The notes beneath the pieces were generated by a model. The model was given only the letters and a program-made list of their open reading frames with translations. It ran no database searches and had not been told where the DNA came from. Below are positions 53,729 through 64,000 of a DNA stretch of 64,000 nt, piece after piece. Made by a program: the position numbers and the translations under genes. Position 1 is the stretch's first letter, and every line of letters starts with the position of its first letter. The stretch covers positions 2,294,001-2,358,000 of the forward strand of contig NZ_PGFQ01000001.1 of the NCBI RefSeq assembly GCF_029870955.1. The letters are read 5' to 3'. Source of the DNA: Sulfitobacter faviae (lineage in GTDB: Bacteria > Pseudomonadota > Alphaproteobacteria > Rhodobacterales > Rhodobacteraceae).

Positions 53729-55680
53729 ACATCCAACTCCTCCACAAACTGCGCGTTCTGCTGAATATAAGCGAACCGCATCTCCGGCTTCTTCCCCATC
53801 AGCCGCTCGACCAGATCCCCGGTCTCGCCCGGCACGTCTTCGTCCACGGTCACGCGGATGAGCTTACGGGTCTCGGGGTCCATCGTGGTCTCTTTGAGGT
53901 CCTTCGCGTCCATCTCGCCCAGACCCTTGAAGCGGCTGACGTCGATCTTGCCCCTGCCGCCGAGGCCCTTCTCCAGCCACAGGTTCTTCTCGGCTTCGTC
54001 TAGGCAATAGACCCGCTTGGCGCCTTGGGTGAGGCGGAAGAGTGGCGGGCAGGCGAGGTAGAGGTGCCCTGCGTCAATCAGCGGGCGCATCTGGGTGAAG
54101 AAGAAGGTCATCAGAAGCGAGGCGATATGCGCGCCGTCGACGTCGGCGTCGGTCATGATGATGATCTTGTCGTAGCGCAGATCGTCGAGGTTGAACTTCG
54201 TGCCCATGCCAACGCCGAGCGCCTCGCAGAGGTCGTTGATCTCGGCATTGGTCGACAGCTTGCTCGAGGCCGCGCCCAGTACGTTGAGGATCTTGCCCTT
54301 AAGCGGCAGCAGCGCCTGTTTCTCGCGGTTGCGCGCGCCCTTGCCGGAGCCGCCGGCGCTGTCGCCCTCGACGATGAAAAGCTCCGTGCCCTCGCGCGAT
54401 TTGCTGGTGCAATCGGTCAGCTTGCCGGGCAGCCGCAGCTTCTTGGTGGCGGATTTGCGGGCGGTCTCTTTCTCTTGCTTGCGGCGCATCCGCTCCTCGG
54501 CGCGCAGCACGAGGAAGTCGAGGATCGCGCCCGCGGATTTCGTGTCCGCCGCCAGCCAGTTGTCGAAATGGTCGCGCACGGCGTTTTCGACCAATCGCTG
54601 CGCCTCGGTGGTGGCGAGACGGTCCTTGGTCTGGCCCACGAATTCCGGCTCGCGGATGAAGCAGGAGACCAGCGCGCAGCCCCCGGTGATCAGGTCGTCG
54701 CGGGTGATGTCCTTGGCCTTGCGGTTGTTGGCCAACTCGCCATAGGCCCGGATGCCTTTCAGGATTGCGGCCCAGAAGCCGCTTTCGTGTGTGCCGCCCT
54801 CGGGCGTGGGGACGGTGTTACAGTAAGACTGGATGAAACCGTCGCGCGCCGGCGTCCAGTTGATCGCCCATTCGACCTTGCCCGGCACGCCGAAGCGTTC
54901 CTGAAAATCGACCGTCCCGGCAAAGGGGTTCTCGGCGTAGGTCGTGGCCTTGCCCAGCGTCTCGCGCAGGTAGTCGGCGAGGCCACCGGGGAAGTGGAAG
55001 GTCGCCTCCATCGGGGTGTCGCCGTCCTCGATCTCGGACTTCCAGCGGATCTCGACGCCAGAGAAGAGATAGGCCTTGGAGCGGACCATCTTGAGCAGAC
55101 GCGCGGGCTTGAAGCGATGCGCGCCGAAAATCTGTTCGTCGGCGTGGAAAGTGACGGTGGTGCCGCGCCGGTTGGGCGCCGCGCCGATCTTCTCCACCGG
55201 GCCCTGCGGGATGCCGCGCGAGAACCGCTGCTCGAAAAGCTCGCGGTTGCGCGCGACCTGAACCACCATGGAATCCGACAGCGCGTTCACGACCGAGGCG
55301 CCCACGCCGTGCAGACCGCCCGAGGTCTGATAAGCCTTGCCCGAGAACTTACCGCCCGCGTGCAACGTGCAGAGGATCACCTCAAGTGCGGATTTGTCTG
55401 GGAACTTCGGGTGCGGGTCGATCGGAATGCCGCGGCCGTTGTCGCGGATGGTGACCGAATAATCGGCGTTCAGCTCCACCTCGATGCGGTTGGCATGGCC
55501 CGCGACCGCCTCGTCCATCGAGTTGTCGAGCACTTCGGCTACCATGTGGTGCAGCGCGCGTTCATCGGTGCCGCCGATATACATGCCGGGGCGTTTGCGG
55601 ACGGGCTCCAGCCCCTCCAGCACTTCGATGGAGGAGGCATCGTATTCGGTGGGTTCCTGGCCGGAAAGAAGGTCGGTCAT
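53725..55680 (-). CDS. parE: DNA topoisomerase IV subunit B
   Basis: ATPase/TOPRIM subunit of topoisomerase IV, which unlinks daughter chromosomes; 651 residues. EVLDNSMDEAVAGHANRIEV and GRGIPIDPHPKFPDKSALEV form the GHKL ATP site. TSGGLHGVGASVVNALSD is the ATP lid. LFIVEGDSAGGSGKGARNRE and IMTDADVDGAHIASLLMTFF are the TOPRIM motifs. It ends RFAYIQQNAQFVEELDV. parC is not adjacent. The HNH gene follows directly with overlapping stop/start. Confidence 0.97.
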   Translation of the reverse strand: MTDLLSGQEPTEYDASSIEVLEGLEPVRKRPGMYIGGTDERALHHMVAEVLDNSMDEAVAGHANRIEVELNADYSVTIRDNGRGIPIDPHPKFPDKSALEVILCTLHAGGKFSGKAYQTSGGLHGVGASVVNALSDSMVVQVARNRELFEQRFSRGIPQGPVEKIGAAPNRRGTTVTFHADEQIFGAHRFKPARLLKMVRSKAYLFSGVEIRWKSEIEDGDTPMEATFHFPGGLADYLRETLGKATTYAENPFAGTVDFQERFGVPGKVEWAINWTPARDGFIQSYCNTVPTPEGGTHESGFWAAILKGIRAYGELANNRKAKDITRDDLITGGCALVSCFIREPEFVGQTKDRLATTEAQRLVENAVRDHFDNWLAADTKSAGAILDFLVLRAEERMRRKQEKETARKSATKKLRLPGKLTDCTSKSREGTELFIVEGDSAGGSGKGARNREKQALLPLKGKILNVLGAASSKLSTNAEINDLCEALGVGMGTKFNLDDLRYDKIIIMTDADVDGAHIASLLMTFFFTQMRPLIDAGHLYLACPPLFRLTQGAKRVYCLDEAEKNLWLEKGLGGRGKIDVSRFKGLGEMDAKDLKETTMDPETRKLIRVTVDEDVPGETGDLVERLMGKKPEMRFAYIQQNAQFVEELDV

Positions 55681-55776
55681 GCGGGCCTGCTCTTTGTTTG
55701 TGGGTGGGGGCCATTTTGACAGCCCCGCGCGCCGGGGGCAATCGCGGGTTTGTCTTGGGCTGCTGTTTTGCCCCGG

Positions 55777-56154
55777 TCAGCCAGCTTTGGCGCGCAGCCA
55801 GTCGGCAAGGGTCTCTTCGTCGATGCGGCCTTGGGCCACTTCGCGGATCAGATCGCCTGCCTCGATGGTTTCGTGGTCGATCCGGATGCCATTGAGGTGA
55901 AGACAGACGATCATGGTCTTATAGGCGGTGCGTTTGTTCGCATCATTGAAGACATGACCGGTGGCCACGGCGACGCAATAGGCGGCGGCAAGATCGAAGG
56001 TATCCGAAATCATCCCGTAAACCAGCCTGTTGTCCACGCGGCCCAGTGCCCCATCGAGCGATTTATCCAGCGCCCGACCCGCGAGTTCACCGGGGTTCAA
56101 GACGGCATCGTGAATCGTTTCGACAAGCTCGGCGTTCAGCAAAACATGGGTCAT
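55777..56154 (-). CDS. Doc/Fic-family toxin
   Basis: Fic-fold protein of 125 residues. The active-site loop reads GHVFNDANKRTAYKTMIV, matching the HxFx(D/N)xNK motif of Doc, which phosphorylates EF-Tu and arrests translation. Doc toxins are kinases and not AMPylating enzymes because of this shortened loop. Its ATG overlaps the stop of the upstream antitoxin gene by four bases, the standard antitoxin-toxin order. All catalytic residues (His, Asp, Asn, Lys, Arg) are present, so it should be active. Confidence 0.9.
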   Translation of the reverse strand: MTHVLLNAELVETIHDAVLNPGELAGRALDKSLDGALGRVDNRLVYGMISDTFDLAAAYCVAVATGHVFNDANKRTAYKTMIVCLHLNGIRIDHETIEAGDLIREVAQGRIDEETLADWLRAKAG

Positions 56155-56399
56155 TTGTCTTTGAGGTAGTCGAGCACGGGCTGGGTTTGCTCACGGGTGG
56201 CGGCAATGCTCTCCATCACCTCATCCAGCGTGGCCACGCGCGGCTCTTCTTGCAACGTCGCCTCGGCGGGCACGAAATAGCCCACGCAGCGCGAGTTCTT
56301 CATCACCGCCACGGGCTTGCCGCCCGAGCGTTCCAATACCTTATGCGGCTCGCGCATTTCGGTCATGGTGGCGATGTGGTTGGTGTGAATGCGGGTCAT
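56151..56399 (-). CDS. Phd/YefM-family antitoxin
   Basis: Antitoxin of 82 residues. The N-terminal half has the Phd/YefM DNA-binding fold (MTRIHTNHIATMTEMREPHK then VLERSGGKPVAVMKNSRCVG YF). The C-terminal tail (LDEVMESIAATREQTQPVLD) is the toxin-binding segment. It neutralises the Doc protein encoded next and represses the pair. An imperfect palindrome sits 15 bases upstream of the ATG. Confidence 0.88.
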   Translation of the reverse strand: MTRIHTNHIATMTEMREPHKVLERSGGKPVAVMKNSRCVGYFVPAEATLQEEPRVATLDEVMESIAATREQTQPVLDYLKDK

Positions 56400-56413
56400 G
56401 GCGCGGCTCCTGA

Positions 56414-56433
56414 ATGCATATCCTAATATACAT
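56414..56433. promoter_or_regulatory. candidate phd-doc operator
   Basis: ATGCATAT and ATATACAT (56414-56421 and 56426-56433) form an imperfect inverted repeat around CCTA, in an AT-rich spot directly upstream of the antitoxin ATG and overlapping a TATATT-like -10. Position and symmetry suit conditional autorepression. Confidence 0.55.
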
Positions 56434-56446
56434 TATTTCGCCCATT

Positions 56447-57333
56447 TTACAAGGGCCGCTGCCCACACCAGTCGAGCACCGCCACCGCCACCTCCGACGG
56501 CTTTTGGTGGTGCAGCCAATGATCCGCCCCTTCGATCTCGACCCGCGTGAGGTCTGGCGCGAAAGCCTCCAACCCGGCGGTGGCTTCGGGCAGCAGGGCG
56601 GTGTCTTCCGTTCCCCAAATCAGCAGGTGCGGGCAGGGGACGCGCAAACGGTCGACCGGAAATTCTGGCAGGTCGCGCAGGGGCTTGCCCGGCGCGGCGA
56701 CTTGCAGGGGGGAGGCGCGATACCAGTTGATCATCGCCCTGAGTCGCCCAGGCCGCCCCCATTCCGCGCGGTAGTCCTCAAGCCGCGCGGGCGTCAGCCA
56801 GCTGAGGTCCATATTGGCGGAAAAAAGGTCGAGCAGCCCCGCGAAATCGTCCCTTGCCAGCCGCACCGCGCTGCCTTCGGCGCGCAGGGCGTTGATATAT
56901 TGCGAAGCGCGCGACTGCGCGCCGCCTGCGGCCATGGCGCGCTGAAACGGCACCGGATGCACGCCGTTGAGCACGATCAGCCGGGCCACCAGCTCAGGCC
57001 GGAACATCGCCAAAGCGTAGCCCACGGAGGCCCCCAGTCATGTGCCAAGACGGTCACGGGCCTGTCGCCGATCAAAGCGGCCATATCGGCCATGAGATGC
57101 GCCATCGCATAGGGTTCGATCCCCTCGGGCGCGCTGCTTTGGCCATAACCGCGCTGGTCGGGGGCGATGCAATGGAAGTCTTGGCACAGCAGCGGTGCCA
57201 GATCACGCCACGCGCCGCCGTATTCGGGAAAACCGTGGAGCATCAACAACGGCGGCAGGCTCTCATCGCCCCAGTGACGAATGAAAATCTCCTGACCGTT
57301 CAATCGGCGGGTTTCGGTCCGTGTCGGTTCCAT
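56447..57333 (-). CDS. alpha/beta hydrolase, epoxide hydrolase/dehalogenase type (frameshift in the given sequence)
   Basis: Alpha/beta-fold hydrolase of 295 residues. MEPTRTETRRLNGQEIFIRH opens it, LLMLHGFPEYGGAWRDLAPL is the oxyanion-loop HGFP region, DQRGYGQSS follows, and the nucleophile elbow reads VLAHDWGASVGYALA after repair, so the nucleophile is Asp, as in epoxide hydrolases and haloacetate dehalogenases. The catalytic His is in GADHWLHHQKP. One base is missing in the C run 57031-57035. AGGAGGG lies seven bases before the ATG at 57333. It is divergent from the MATE gene. Substrate unknown. Confidence 0.88.
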
Positions 57334-57482
57334 CGCGAGCCCTCCTGCCATCAGCTTTGCTGTTAAGGGCCGCGGACGCAAGGATTTCATGGCAAAACAG
57401 TGGCATCGACACCCCGCAAACCCATGGCAGAGCGTAAAAACCGCACTTCCCCTTTGCAGCGACCCGGCGTAAGGCTCGTTCC

Positions 57483-58838
57483 ATGACCAAGACAATGACC
57501 AACCGCAATCACGTCCGGGCGATCCTGACACTCGGCCTGCCGCTGATCGGCGGGCATCTGGCACAGATGGCCATCGGCGTGACCGATACCGTCATGCTCG
57601 GCTGGTATTCGGTCGAAGCGCTGGCGGCGGTGGTCTTGGGCAGCACCTATTTCTTCGTGCTCTTCATCTTTGGGTCGGGCTTTGCCATGGCGGTGATGCC
57701 CTTGGTGGCCGCCTATGACGCCGAAGATGACGAGATTGGCCTGCGCCGCGCCACGCGCATGGGGCTGTGGCTCTCGGTGGGGTTCGCCATGATCGCGCTG
57801 CCCGCGATGATCTGGTCGCCCGCGGTGCTCGACCTTTTGGGGCAGGGGCCGAACCTTGCAGACCGGGCGGGCGATTACCTCAAAGTGGCGGGCTGGGGCA
57901 TTCTTCCTGCGCTTTTGGTGATGGTGTTGAAATCCTACCTCGCCGCCTTGGAGCGCACGCAGGTGGTGCTGTGGATCACCCTGCTGGCCGCCGGGGTCAA
58001 TGCGCTGGCGAATTACGCGCTGATCTTCGGCAACTGGGGCGCGCCGGAGCTTGGTGTGATGGGGGCGGCTGTGGCCTCGGTCACGACGCAATGCGTCTCG
58101 CTGATCGGGGTGGTGATCTATGTGCTGATTGCCCTGCCGCAGCACAGCCTGTTCGTGCGCCTCTGGCGGGTGGACGGGCAGATGTTGCTGCGGGTGTTCA
58201 CGCTGGGCCTGCCGATTGGCCTGACCACGCTGAGCGAAGTCGGCCTTTTCGCGGCCTCCTCGCTGATGATGGGCTGGCTAGGGACGATCCCGCTGGCCGC
58301 ACATGGCATCGCGATCCAACTCGCCTCGCTGACCTTCATGGTGCATCTGGGGCTGAGCAATGTCGCCACGATCCGCGCGGGCAATGCCTATGGCCGCCGC
58401 GACGTGCCGCATATGAAGCGCGGGGCGGTGATCGTGACCGTGCTGTCGCTGGTCTTTGCGCTGCTCACCATGGTCGGCTTTGTCGGCTGGCCCGAGCCGC
58501 TGATCTCGGTCTTCATGCAAGAGGATGAGCCCGCGCGGGCTGAAATCCTCGCCATCGGCACCGGGCTTCTGGTAATGGCGGCGCTGTTCCAACTGGTCGA
58601 TGGGGCGCAGGTGGTGGCCCTTGGGCTGTTGCGCGGGGTGCAGGATACCAAAGTGCCGATGGTCATGGCCGCGGTCAGCTATTGGATCGTCGGCATGCCT
58701 TGTTCCTACCTGCTGGGCTTTGTGCTGGGCTTCGGGGCCATGGGCATCTGGGCCGGGCTGGTGGCGGGGCTGGCGGTGGCCGGGCTGCTGCTGAATGCGC
58801 GTTTCTGGGGCGTGATCGTCAAGCGGCTGGCGGTCTGA
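57483..58838 (+). CDS. MATE-family efflux transporter
   Basis: Twelve-helix cation/multidrug antiporter of 451 residues, NorM-like. LTLGLPLIGGHLAQMAIGVT then DTVMLGWYSVEALAAVVLGS is the first-repeat motif. LTTLSEVGLFAASSLMMGWL opens the second repeat, with GTIPLAAHGIAIQLASLTFM. Such pumps export cationic dyes, fluoroquinolones or flavins using Na+ or H+. It is divergent from the hydrolase gene across a 149-base gap and converges on the next gene. Confidence 0.92.
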   Translation: MTKTMTNRNHVRAILTLGLPLIGGHLAQMAIGVTDTVMLGWYSVEALAAVVLGSTYFFVLFIFGSGFAMAVMPLVAAYDAEDDEIGLRRATRMGLWLSVGFAMIALPAMIWSPAVLDLLGQGPNLADRAGDYLKVAGWGILPALLVMVLKSYLAALERTQVVLWITLLAAGVNALANYALIFGNWGAPELGVMGAAVASVTTQCVSLIGVVIYVLIALPQHSLFVRLWRVDGQMLLRVFTLGLPIGLTTLSEVGLFAASSLMMGWLGTIPLAAHGIAIQLASLTFMVHLGLSNVATIRAGNAYGRRDVPHMKRGAVIVTVLSLVFALLTMVGFVGWPEPLISVFMQEDEPARAEILAIGTGLLVMAALFQLVDGAQVVALGLLRGVQDTKVPMVMAAVSYWIVGMPCSYLLGFVLGFGAMGIWAGLVAGLAVAGLLLNARFWGVIVKRLAV

Positions 58839-58841
58839 GCC

Positions 58842-59243
58842 TCAGCCCCGGTCCATCCGATCTGCCTTTTTGCGCACCAGCGTGCTGCGCAGGTCGTGCA
58901 TCGCCAGCAGCAACTCATCCGTCACCGCCTCAAGCTCGGCGTCCGTGGCGCGGGACTGCGCCCATTGGGTGGTGAGGTTCAGATGCTCCACGGCGCGGCG
59001 GATGTCGTCGATCTCGCGCGCCGCAAGGGTCGCGCGGCGGGCCTTGGTCCAGCGGGCAATCTCGGCCTGATCGGCTTCGGTCAAACGGTGCTGCCCGTGG
59101 GGCTTCACCTCTCCGTTGCGGATGTTGACGACGGCGATCTGCTCCATCTCGATCCGGCGCTGGCGGTTCGCGGCATCCAGCCGAAACACCGCCGCACCAT
59201 TCTCGCGGACCCTGAAGTAATAGTCGGGAAGATCGCCCGCCAT
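58842..59243 (-). CDS. conserved hypothetical protein (133 aa)
   Basis: Cytoplasmic protein with an N-terminal beta region (MAGDLPDYYFRVRENGAAVF RLD, then RRIEMEQIAVVNIRNGEVKP) and a helical C-terminal half rich in Ala, Arg and Glu (LTEADQAEIARWTKARRATL, ELEAVTDELLLAMHDLRSTL). The ATG at 59243 was preferred to upstream codons because it gives this conserved-looking start. It follows the aminotransferase by 11 bases on the same strand, so they are probably co-transcribed. I do not recognise a named family. Confidence 0.75.
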   Translation of the reverse strand: MAGDLPDYYFRVRENGAAVFRLDAANRQRRIEMEQIAVVNIRNGEVKPHGQHRLTEADQAEIARWTKARRATLAAREIDDIRRAVEHLNLTTQWAQSRATDAELEAVTDELLLAMHDLRSTLVRKKADRMDRG

Positions 59244-59254
59244 GGTGTTGTCCC

Positions 59255-61202
<1,948 letters not shown>

Positions 61203-61245
61203 TTCAGAAAACCCGAAAGGGTTTAACGAATTATTCTGATTTTTT
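61203..61245 (+). terminator. AT-rich stem-loop after sdhE
   Basis: AAACCC (61209-61214) and GGGTTT (61219-61224) pair around GAAA. TTCAGAA (61203-61209) can alternatively pair with TTCTGA (61233-61238), followed by TTTTTT. Either could end the sdhE transcript; the region also has to hold the promoter of the next gene. Confidence 0.45.
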
Positions 61246-61286
61246 AGCGAGTTTCCGGCTCAAACAAAGTGAACCGGAGATTTCGC

Positions 61287-61787
61287 ATGAGCATTCAAGA
61301 CCCCGCCACGCAGCCGATGGCCATAAAGGGTTTCATGGCAGGCTATCTTGAGTCCCTGTCCTTGGTCGAGCGGCTGCACCGCTTGCTGCTGGACGTGATC
61401 AAGGACGAATTCGAACGCGTCGGCGTGTTGGAGATCAACGCCGTGCAGGCGCTGCTTTTGTTCAACATCGGCGATAATGAGGTCACCGCGGGGGAGCTTA
61501 AAAGCCGCGGCTACTATCAGGGCAGCAACGTCAGCTACAATCTCAAGAAACTGGTCGAAATGGGCTATATGCACCACCAGCGCTGCGAGATTGACCGCCG
61601 TTCCGTGCGCGTGCGCCTGACCGAAAAGGGGCGCTATATCCGCGATGTGGTAGCCGATCTATTCTCGCGCCATGCGGATGGGATGGAAAGCAAGGGTGTC
61701 TTGGGGGATGCGGGGATCGAGGATATTACCCGCTCGCTCAAACGGATGGAGCGGTATTGGACGGATCAGATCCGCTATATCTACTGA
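61287..61787 (+). CDS. MarR-family winged-helix regulator (LdtR-like)
   Basis: Regulator of 166 residues. LVERLHRLLLDVIKDEFERV and LEINAVQALLLFNIGDNEVT lead into the winged helix (LKSRGYYQGSNVSYNLKKLV, EMGYMHHQRCEIDRRSVRVR). It resembles the LdtR group, which in alphaproteobacteria affects L,D-transpeptidase genes and osmotic tolerance. CGGAGA precedes the ATG at 61287; the GTG at 61269 is an unlikely start. It converges on the DUF1194 gene, overlapping by seven bases. Confidence 0.88.
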   Translation: MSIQDPATQPMAIKGFMAGYLESLSLVERLHRLLLDVIKDEFERVGVLEINAVQALLLFNIGDNEVTAGELKSRGYYQGSNVSYNLKKLVEMGYMHHQRCEIDRRSVRVRLTEKGRYIRDVVADLFSRHADGMESKGVLGDAGIEDITRSLKRMERYWTDQIRYIY

Positions 61788-62524
61788 TCCCGGGCAGGGG
61801 GAAGGTGGGCATAGGCCCGCCCGTCCAATTCGCGCAGGAGCTTTCGCGTCATGGCGCGGGCGTAGTCTTCGAACCCCTCTGCCGTCTCAACGAATGCTCC
61901 GGGGCCGAGGATGACCTCGGCCCGGTAGTATGACGCCAGCGCGCCGACCTCGGCCTGTCCGCCATCGTCAAGGCCCGCGTCTTTCGCGCCGATCACCAAG
62001 CCGTTGATGGTCAGCTCCTGCGGCCCAAGGGGCGGGTTTTGCAGGCTGTTGCGTATATCCCGGGGCCGCGGTCCGAAGTTCGAGAGGCCATCGCCTGAAA
62101 CATCCAGCGTGTGTTTCCGGCAGTCCGACCGTGCTGCCAACTGCTGCGCGCCGAATTGCATCGCATCGCCCAAGGCCGTACCGGGAGAGGCCGCGCGCCG
62201 CTCGGTGCTGCGCAAAAGGGTGATGGCATTGTCAAGCGCGGCGGCATCGCGCAATGGCGTCCAAGGCAGGACCACCCGCTGATCGCCGGACCCGCTCCAC
62301 TCATAGACCATCAGATCGACGTGATGCCCGGGCCGCGCCAGCAGGGCATCCCGCAGCCGCGGATCGTCCAACGCCTCGGCCAAACCGCCCAACTGCAACC
62401 GATACTCCCGCGCATCGATAGACCCAGAAACGTCCAGCCCCAAGGCCAGTGCCTGCCGACAGGCGGCCTCGGCCCATTGCGAGCCTGATAGGGTGAGAGA
62501 AAGGGCAAGGGCGGCGCGGATCAT
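61781..62524 (-). CDS. DUF1194 (von Willebrand A-like) exported protein
   Basis: Protein of 247 residues with a signal peptide (MIRAALALSLTLSGSQWAEA) and a vWA-like fold. ALALGLDVSGSIDAREYRLQ contains the MIDAS motif DxSxS, HTLDVSGDGLSNFGPRP is the second strand, and the rest follows DUF1194 (LTINGLVIGAKDAG, LGPGAFVETAEGFEDYARAM). Probably periplasmic and metal-dependent in binding a partner; role unknown. It is downstream of gloA on the same strand beyond a terminator. Confidence 0.9.
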   Translation of the reverse strand: MIRAALALSLTLSGSQWAEAACRQALALGLDVSGSIDAREYRLQLGGLAEALDDPRLRDALLARPGHHVDLMVYEWSGSGDQRVVLPWTPLRDAAALDNAITLLRSTERRAASPGTALGDAMQFGAQQLAARSDCRKHTLDVSGDGLSNFGPRPRDIRNSLQNPPLGPQELTINGLVIGAKDAGLDDGGQAEVGALASYYRAEVILGPGAFVETAEGFEDYARAMTRKLLRELDGRAYAHLPPARDQ

Positions 62525-62577
62525 CTCTCTGCCTTCGGCAGGGCATCAGAAAAGCGCGGCTCAAGCGCGGGAGGCAT

Positions 62578-62612
62578 AAAAGCCCCCGCGCTACACTCAT
62601 CAGCGCCGGGGC
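62578..62612 (-). terminator. terminator after gloA
   Basis: GCCCCCGCGCT (62582-62592) and AGCGCCGGGGC (62602-62612) pair with one mismatch. Read leftward the stem is followed by TTTTA (62577-62581). It separates gloA from the DUF1194 gene. Confidence 0.65.
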
Positions 62613-62629
62613 GGCGCGGGCGGCACCCC

Positions 62630-63064
62630 TTACCAATGGCCGGTGTTTTCCATGCTAGCCCATGGCTCCTGCGCGGGCAGGGCGTCACCCTCTTGCAGCA
62701 GTTCGACGGAAATATTGTCGGGCGAGCGGACAAAGGCCATGCGTCCATCGCGCGGCGGGCGGTTGATGGTCACACCGTTGTCTTGCAGGTGCTGGCAGGT
62801 CTCATAAATATTCTCGACCGTATAGGCGAGGTGGCCGAAATGGCGGCTGTCGCTGGGCAGTGCGTCGTCGCCGTCCCAATTGTAGGTCAGTTCGACATCG
62901 GCATGACCGTCGTCCATGCCCGGGGGGCAGAGGAAAACCAGCGTGAAACGGCCCCCTTCGTTGTCGATCCGGCGCCGCTCGACCAGCCCCAGAAGCTTGT
63001 AAAATGCGATGGAGGCGTCGAGATCTTTCACGCGCACCATGGTGTGCAGGTATTTGATGGGCAT
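62630..63064 (-). CDS. gloA: lactoylglutathione lyase (glyoxalase I)
   Basis: VOC-fold metalloenzyme of 144 residues converting methylglyoxal-glutathione hemithioacetal to lactoylglutathione. MPIKYLHTMVRVKDLDASIA contains the first metal His, FLCPPGMDDGHADVELTYNW the first Glu region, FGHLAYTVENIYETCQHLQD the second His, and NISVELLQEGDA the second Glu. AAAGGAAA is just upstream of the ATG at 63064, so the longer open frame to 63196 is not used. Divergent from thyA. Confidence 0.93.
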   Translation of the reverse strand: MPIKYLHTMVRVKDLDASIAFYKLLGLVERRRIDNEGGRFTLVFLCPPGMDDGHADVELTYNWDGDDALPSDSRHFGHLAYTVENIYETCQHLQDNGVTINRPPRDGRMAFVRSPDNISVELLQEGDALPAQEPWASMENTGHW

Positions 63065-63297
63065 CGGTTTTCCTTTGGTTGGCTGGCCCGAACGGGGCGG
63101 CGCCCCTTCCAAGCTTGAATGTCGTTCAAAGCGGGCGGGGCAAATTAACCCTTCGCGCTTCGCGGTGGAGTTTAGGTGCGAAACCGGCGGTGTCAAAGTG
63201 GGCGCGCGATGTCAGTTGATTGCGCAATGATTGGCTGTAGGCTAAAGGCCCGGAAGGCAACGCAAAGGCAAATGCCAAGATTAACGAGGGTCGCCGC

Positions 63298-64000
63298 ATG
63301 AAACAGTACCATGATGCGCTGCGCGAAGTGCTGGAGCAGGGGGTGACCTCGACCGACCGCACGGGAACGGGGACGATCTCTCATTTCGGAATGCAACAGC
63401 GTTACCGGATGGCCGATGGCTTTCCGCTGGTCACCACGAAAAAGCTGCATCTGAAATCCATCGTGCATGAGCTTTTGTGGTTCCTCGCCGGGGATACGAA
63501 CATTGCCTATCTCAAGGAAAACGGTGTTCGCATCTGGGACGAATGGGCCGATGAGAACGGCGATCTCGGCCCGGTTTACGGCCACCAGTGGCGGCGTTTT
63601 CCGATGGTGGGGGAACCGATGCCCCAGCCCGATGGCACAGTGCTGCATCAGGCCGGGCAGGTCGACCAGATCGCCAAACTGGTCGAGGCGATCCGCAAGA
63701 CCCCCGACAGCCGCCGCCTGATCGTTTCGGCGTGGAATCCGGGCGAGGTGGACCAGATGGCGCTGCCGCCCTGCCATACGCTTTGGCAGGTGCGCATCGC
63801 CGGTGGCAAGCTGCATTTGCAGCTTTACCAGCGCTCGGCGGATATGTTCCTTGGCGTGCCGTTCAACATCGCCTCCTATGCGCTGCTCTTGGAAATGCTG
63901 GCCCATGTGACCGGCTACATCCCCGGTGATTTCGTCCATTCCATGGGCGACGCGCATATCTATTCCAACCATCTGGAGCAGGTGAAAACCCAGCTTGCGC
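63298..64000 (+). CDS. thyA: thymidylate synthase (3' end outside window)
   Basis: Enzyme methylating dUMP to dTMP with methylene-THF. The first 234 residues are seen: [20 protein letters not shown], then [18 protein letters not shown] with the phosphate-binding Arg, [31 protein letters not shown], and the catalytic Cys in [36 protein letters not shown] and [16 protein letters not shown] follow, so only the C-terminal end is missing. An insertion ([20 protein letters not shown]) of the kind found in alphaproteobacterial ThyA is present. GAGGG precedes the ATG. Confidence 0.97.
   Translation, partial: MKQYHDALREVLEQGVTSTDRTGTGTISHFGMQQRYRMADGFPLVTTKKLHLKSIVHELLWFLAGDTNIAYLKENGVRIWDEWADENGDLGPVYGHQWRRFPMVGEPMPQPDGTVLHQAGQVDQIAKLVEAIRKTPDSRRLIVSAWNPGEVDQMALPPCHTLWQVRIAGGKLHLQLYQRSADMFLGVPFNIASYALLLEMLAHVTGYIPGDFVHSMGDAHIYSNHLEQVKTQLA

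Noticed and set aside
54025..55719. Plus-strand 564-aa frame opposite parE
   Set aside because: Antisense shadow of parE, which is complete and conserved on the minus strand.

Overview
The window is chromosomal DNA from an alphaproteobacterium of the Rhodobacteraceae/Roseobacter group, and the overall style is Sulfitobacter-like (genus is a guess). The evidence is high GC, dense short-spaced operons, and lineage-typical content: a ScfR/PccR-type regulator beside propionyl-CoA carboxylase, betIBA without betC, a DnaA-like HdaA gene, a short (~446 aa) ProS, SdhE, and several small lipoproteins. I see no rRNA, tRNA, CRISPR array, insertion sequence or prophage. The one stretch with clearly foreign base composition is an AT-richer HNH-endonuclease gene at 52970-53728.

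Layout. 1-4.3 kb: gatCA (minus), an UPF0173 metallo-hydrolase, a 52-aa lipoprotein, a VIT-type transporter and a Bax-inhibitor-1 protein. 4.9-9.4 kb: an XRE regulator, a HisN-type phosphatase, 8-oxoguanine deaminase, a CAP protein and guanine deaminase. 9.5-20 kb: mgtE, 5-formyl-THF cyclo-ligase, a YmdB-type phosphoesterase, two SLC13/RCK permeases, an APH-like kinase, a (GSGSGGTK)x32 repeat protein and a BASS transporter. 20-28 kb: yebC, argP/lysE, a DMT permease, betIBA and a secreted nuclease-like protein. 28-40 kb: the propionate/methylmalonyl-CoA locus (scfR, MFS pump, pccB, small genes, pccA, mcm). 40-52 kb: a TerB/J-domain protein, an EEP-family enzyme, ppx, ppk, hdaA, perM, proS, lolC/E and lolD. 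52-64 kb: a lipoprotein with a zinc-protease motif, a hairpin array, the HNH gene, parE, phd/doc, an alpha/beta hydrolase, a MATE pump, an aspartate aminotransferase, sdhE, a MarR-type regulator, gloA and the start of thyA.

Functional links. PccAB and methylmalonyl-CoA mutase carry propionyl-CoA to succinyl-CoA. The regulator gene and pccB both carry abutting TTTGCAAA-type palindromes, so the operator of this circuit can be read directly. BetI/BetB/BetA turn choline into glycine betaine behind a clear BetI-like operator. ArgP and LysE form a divergent sensor/exporter pair. Ppx and Ppk set the polyphosphate balance.

Sequence quality. Sixteen conserved genes, including the normally indispensable gatA, proS, lolC and lolD, are broken by 21 inferred single-base losses. 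All are deletions and all lie in runs of G or C. I read these as base-calling errors and annotate the genes as intact CDS spanning the shift.
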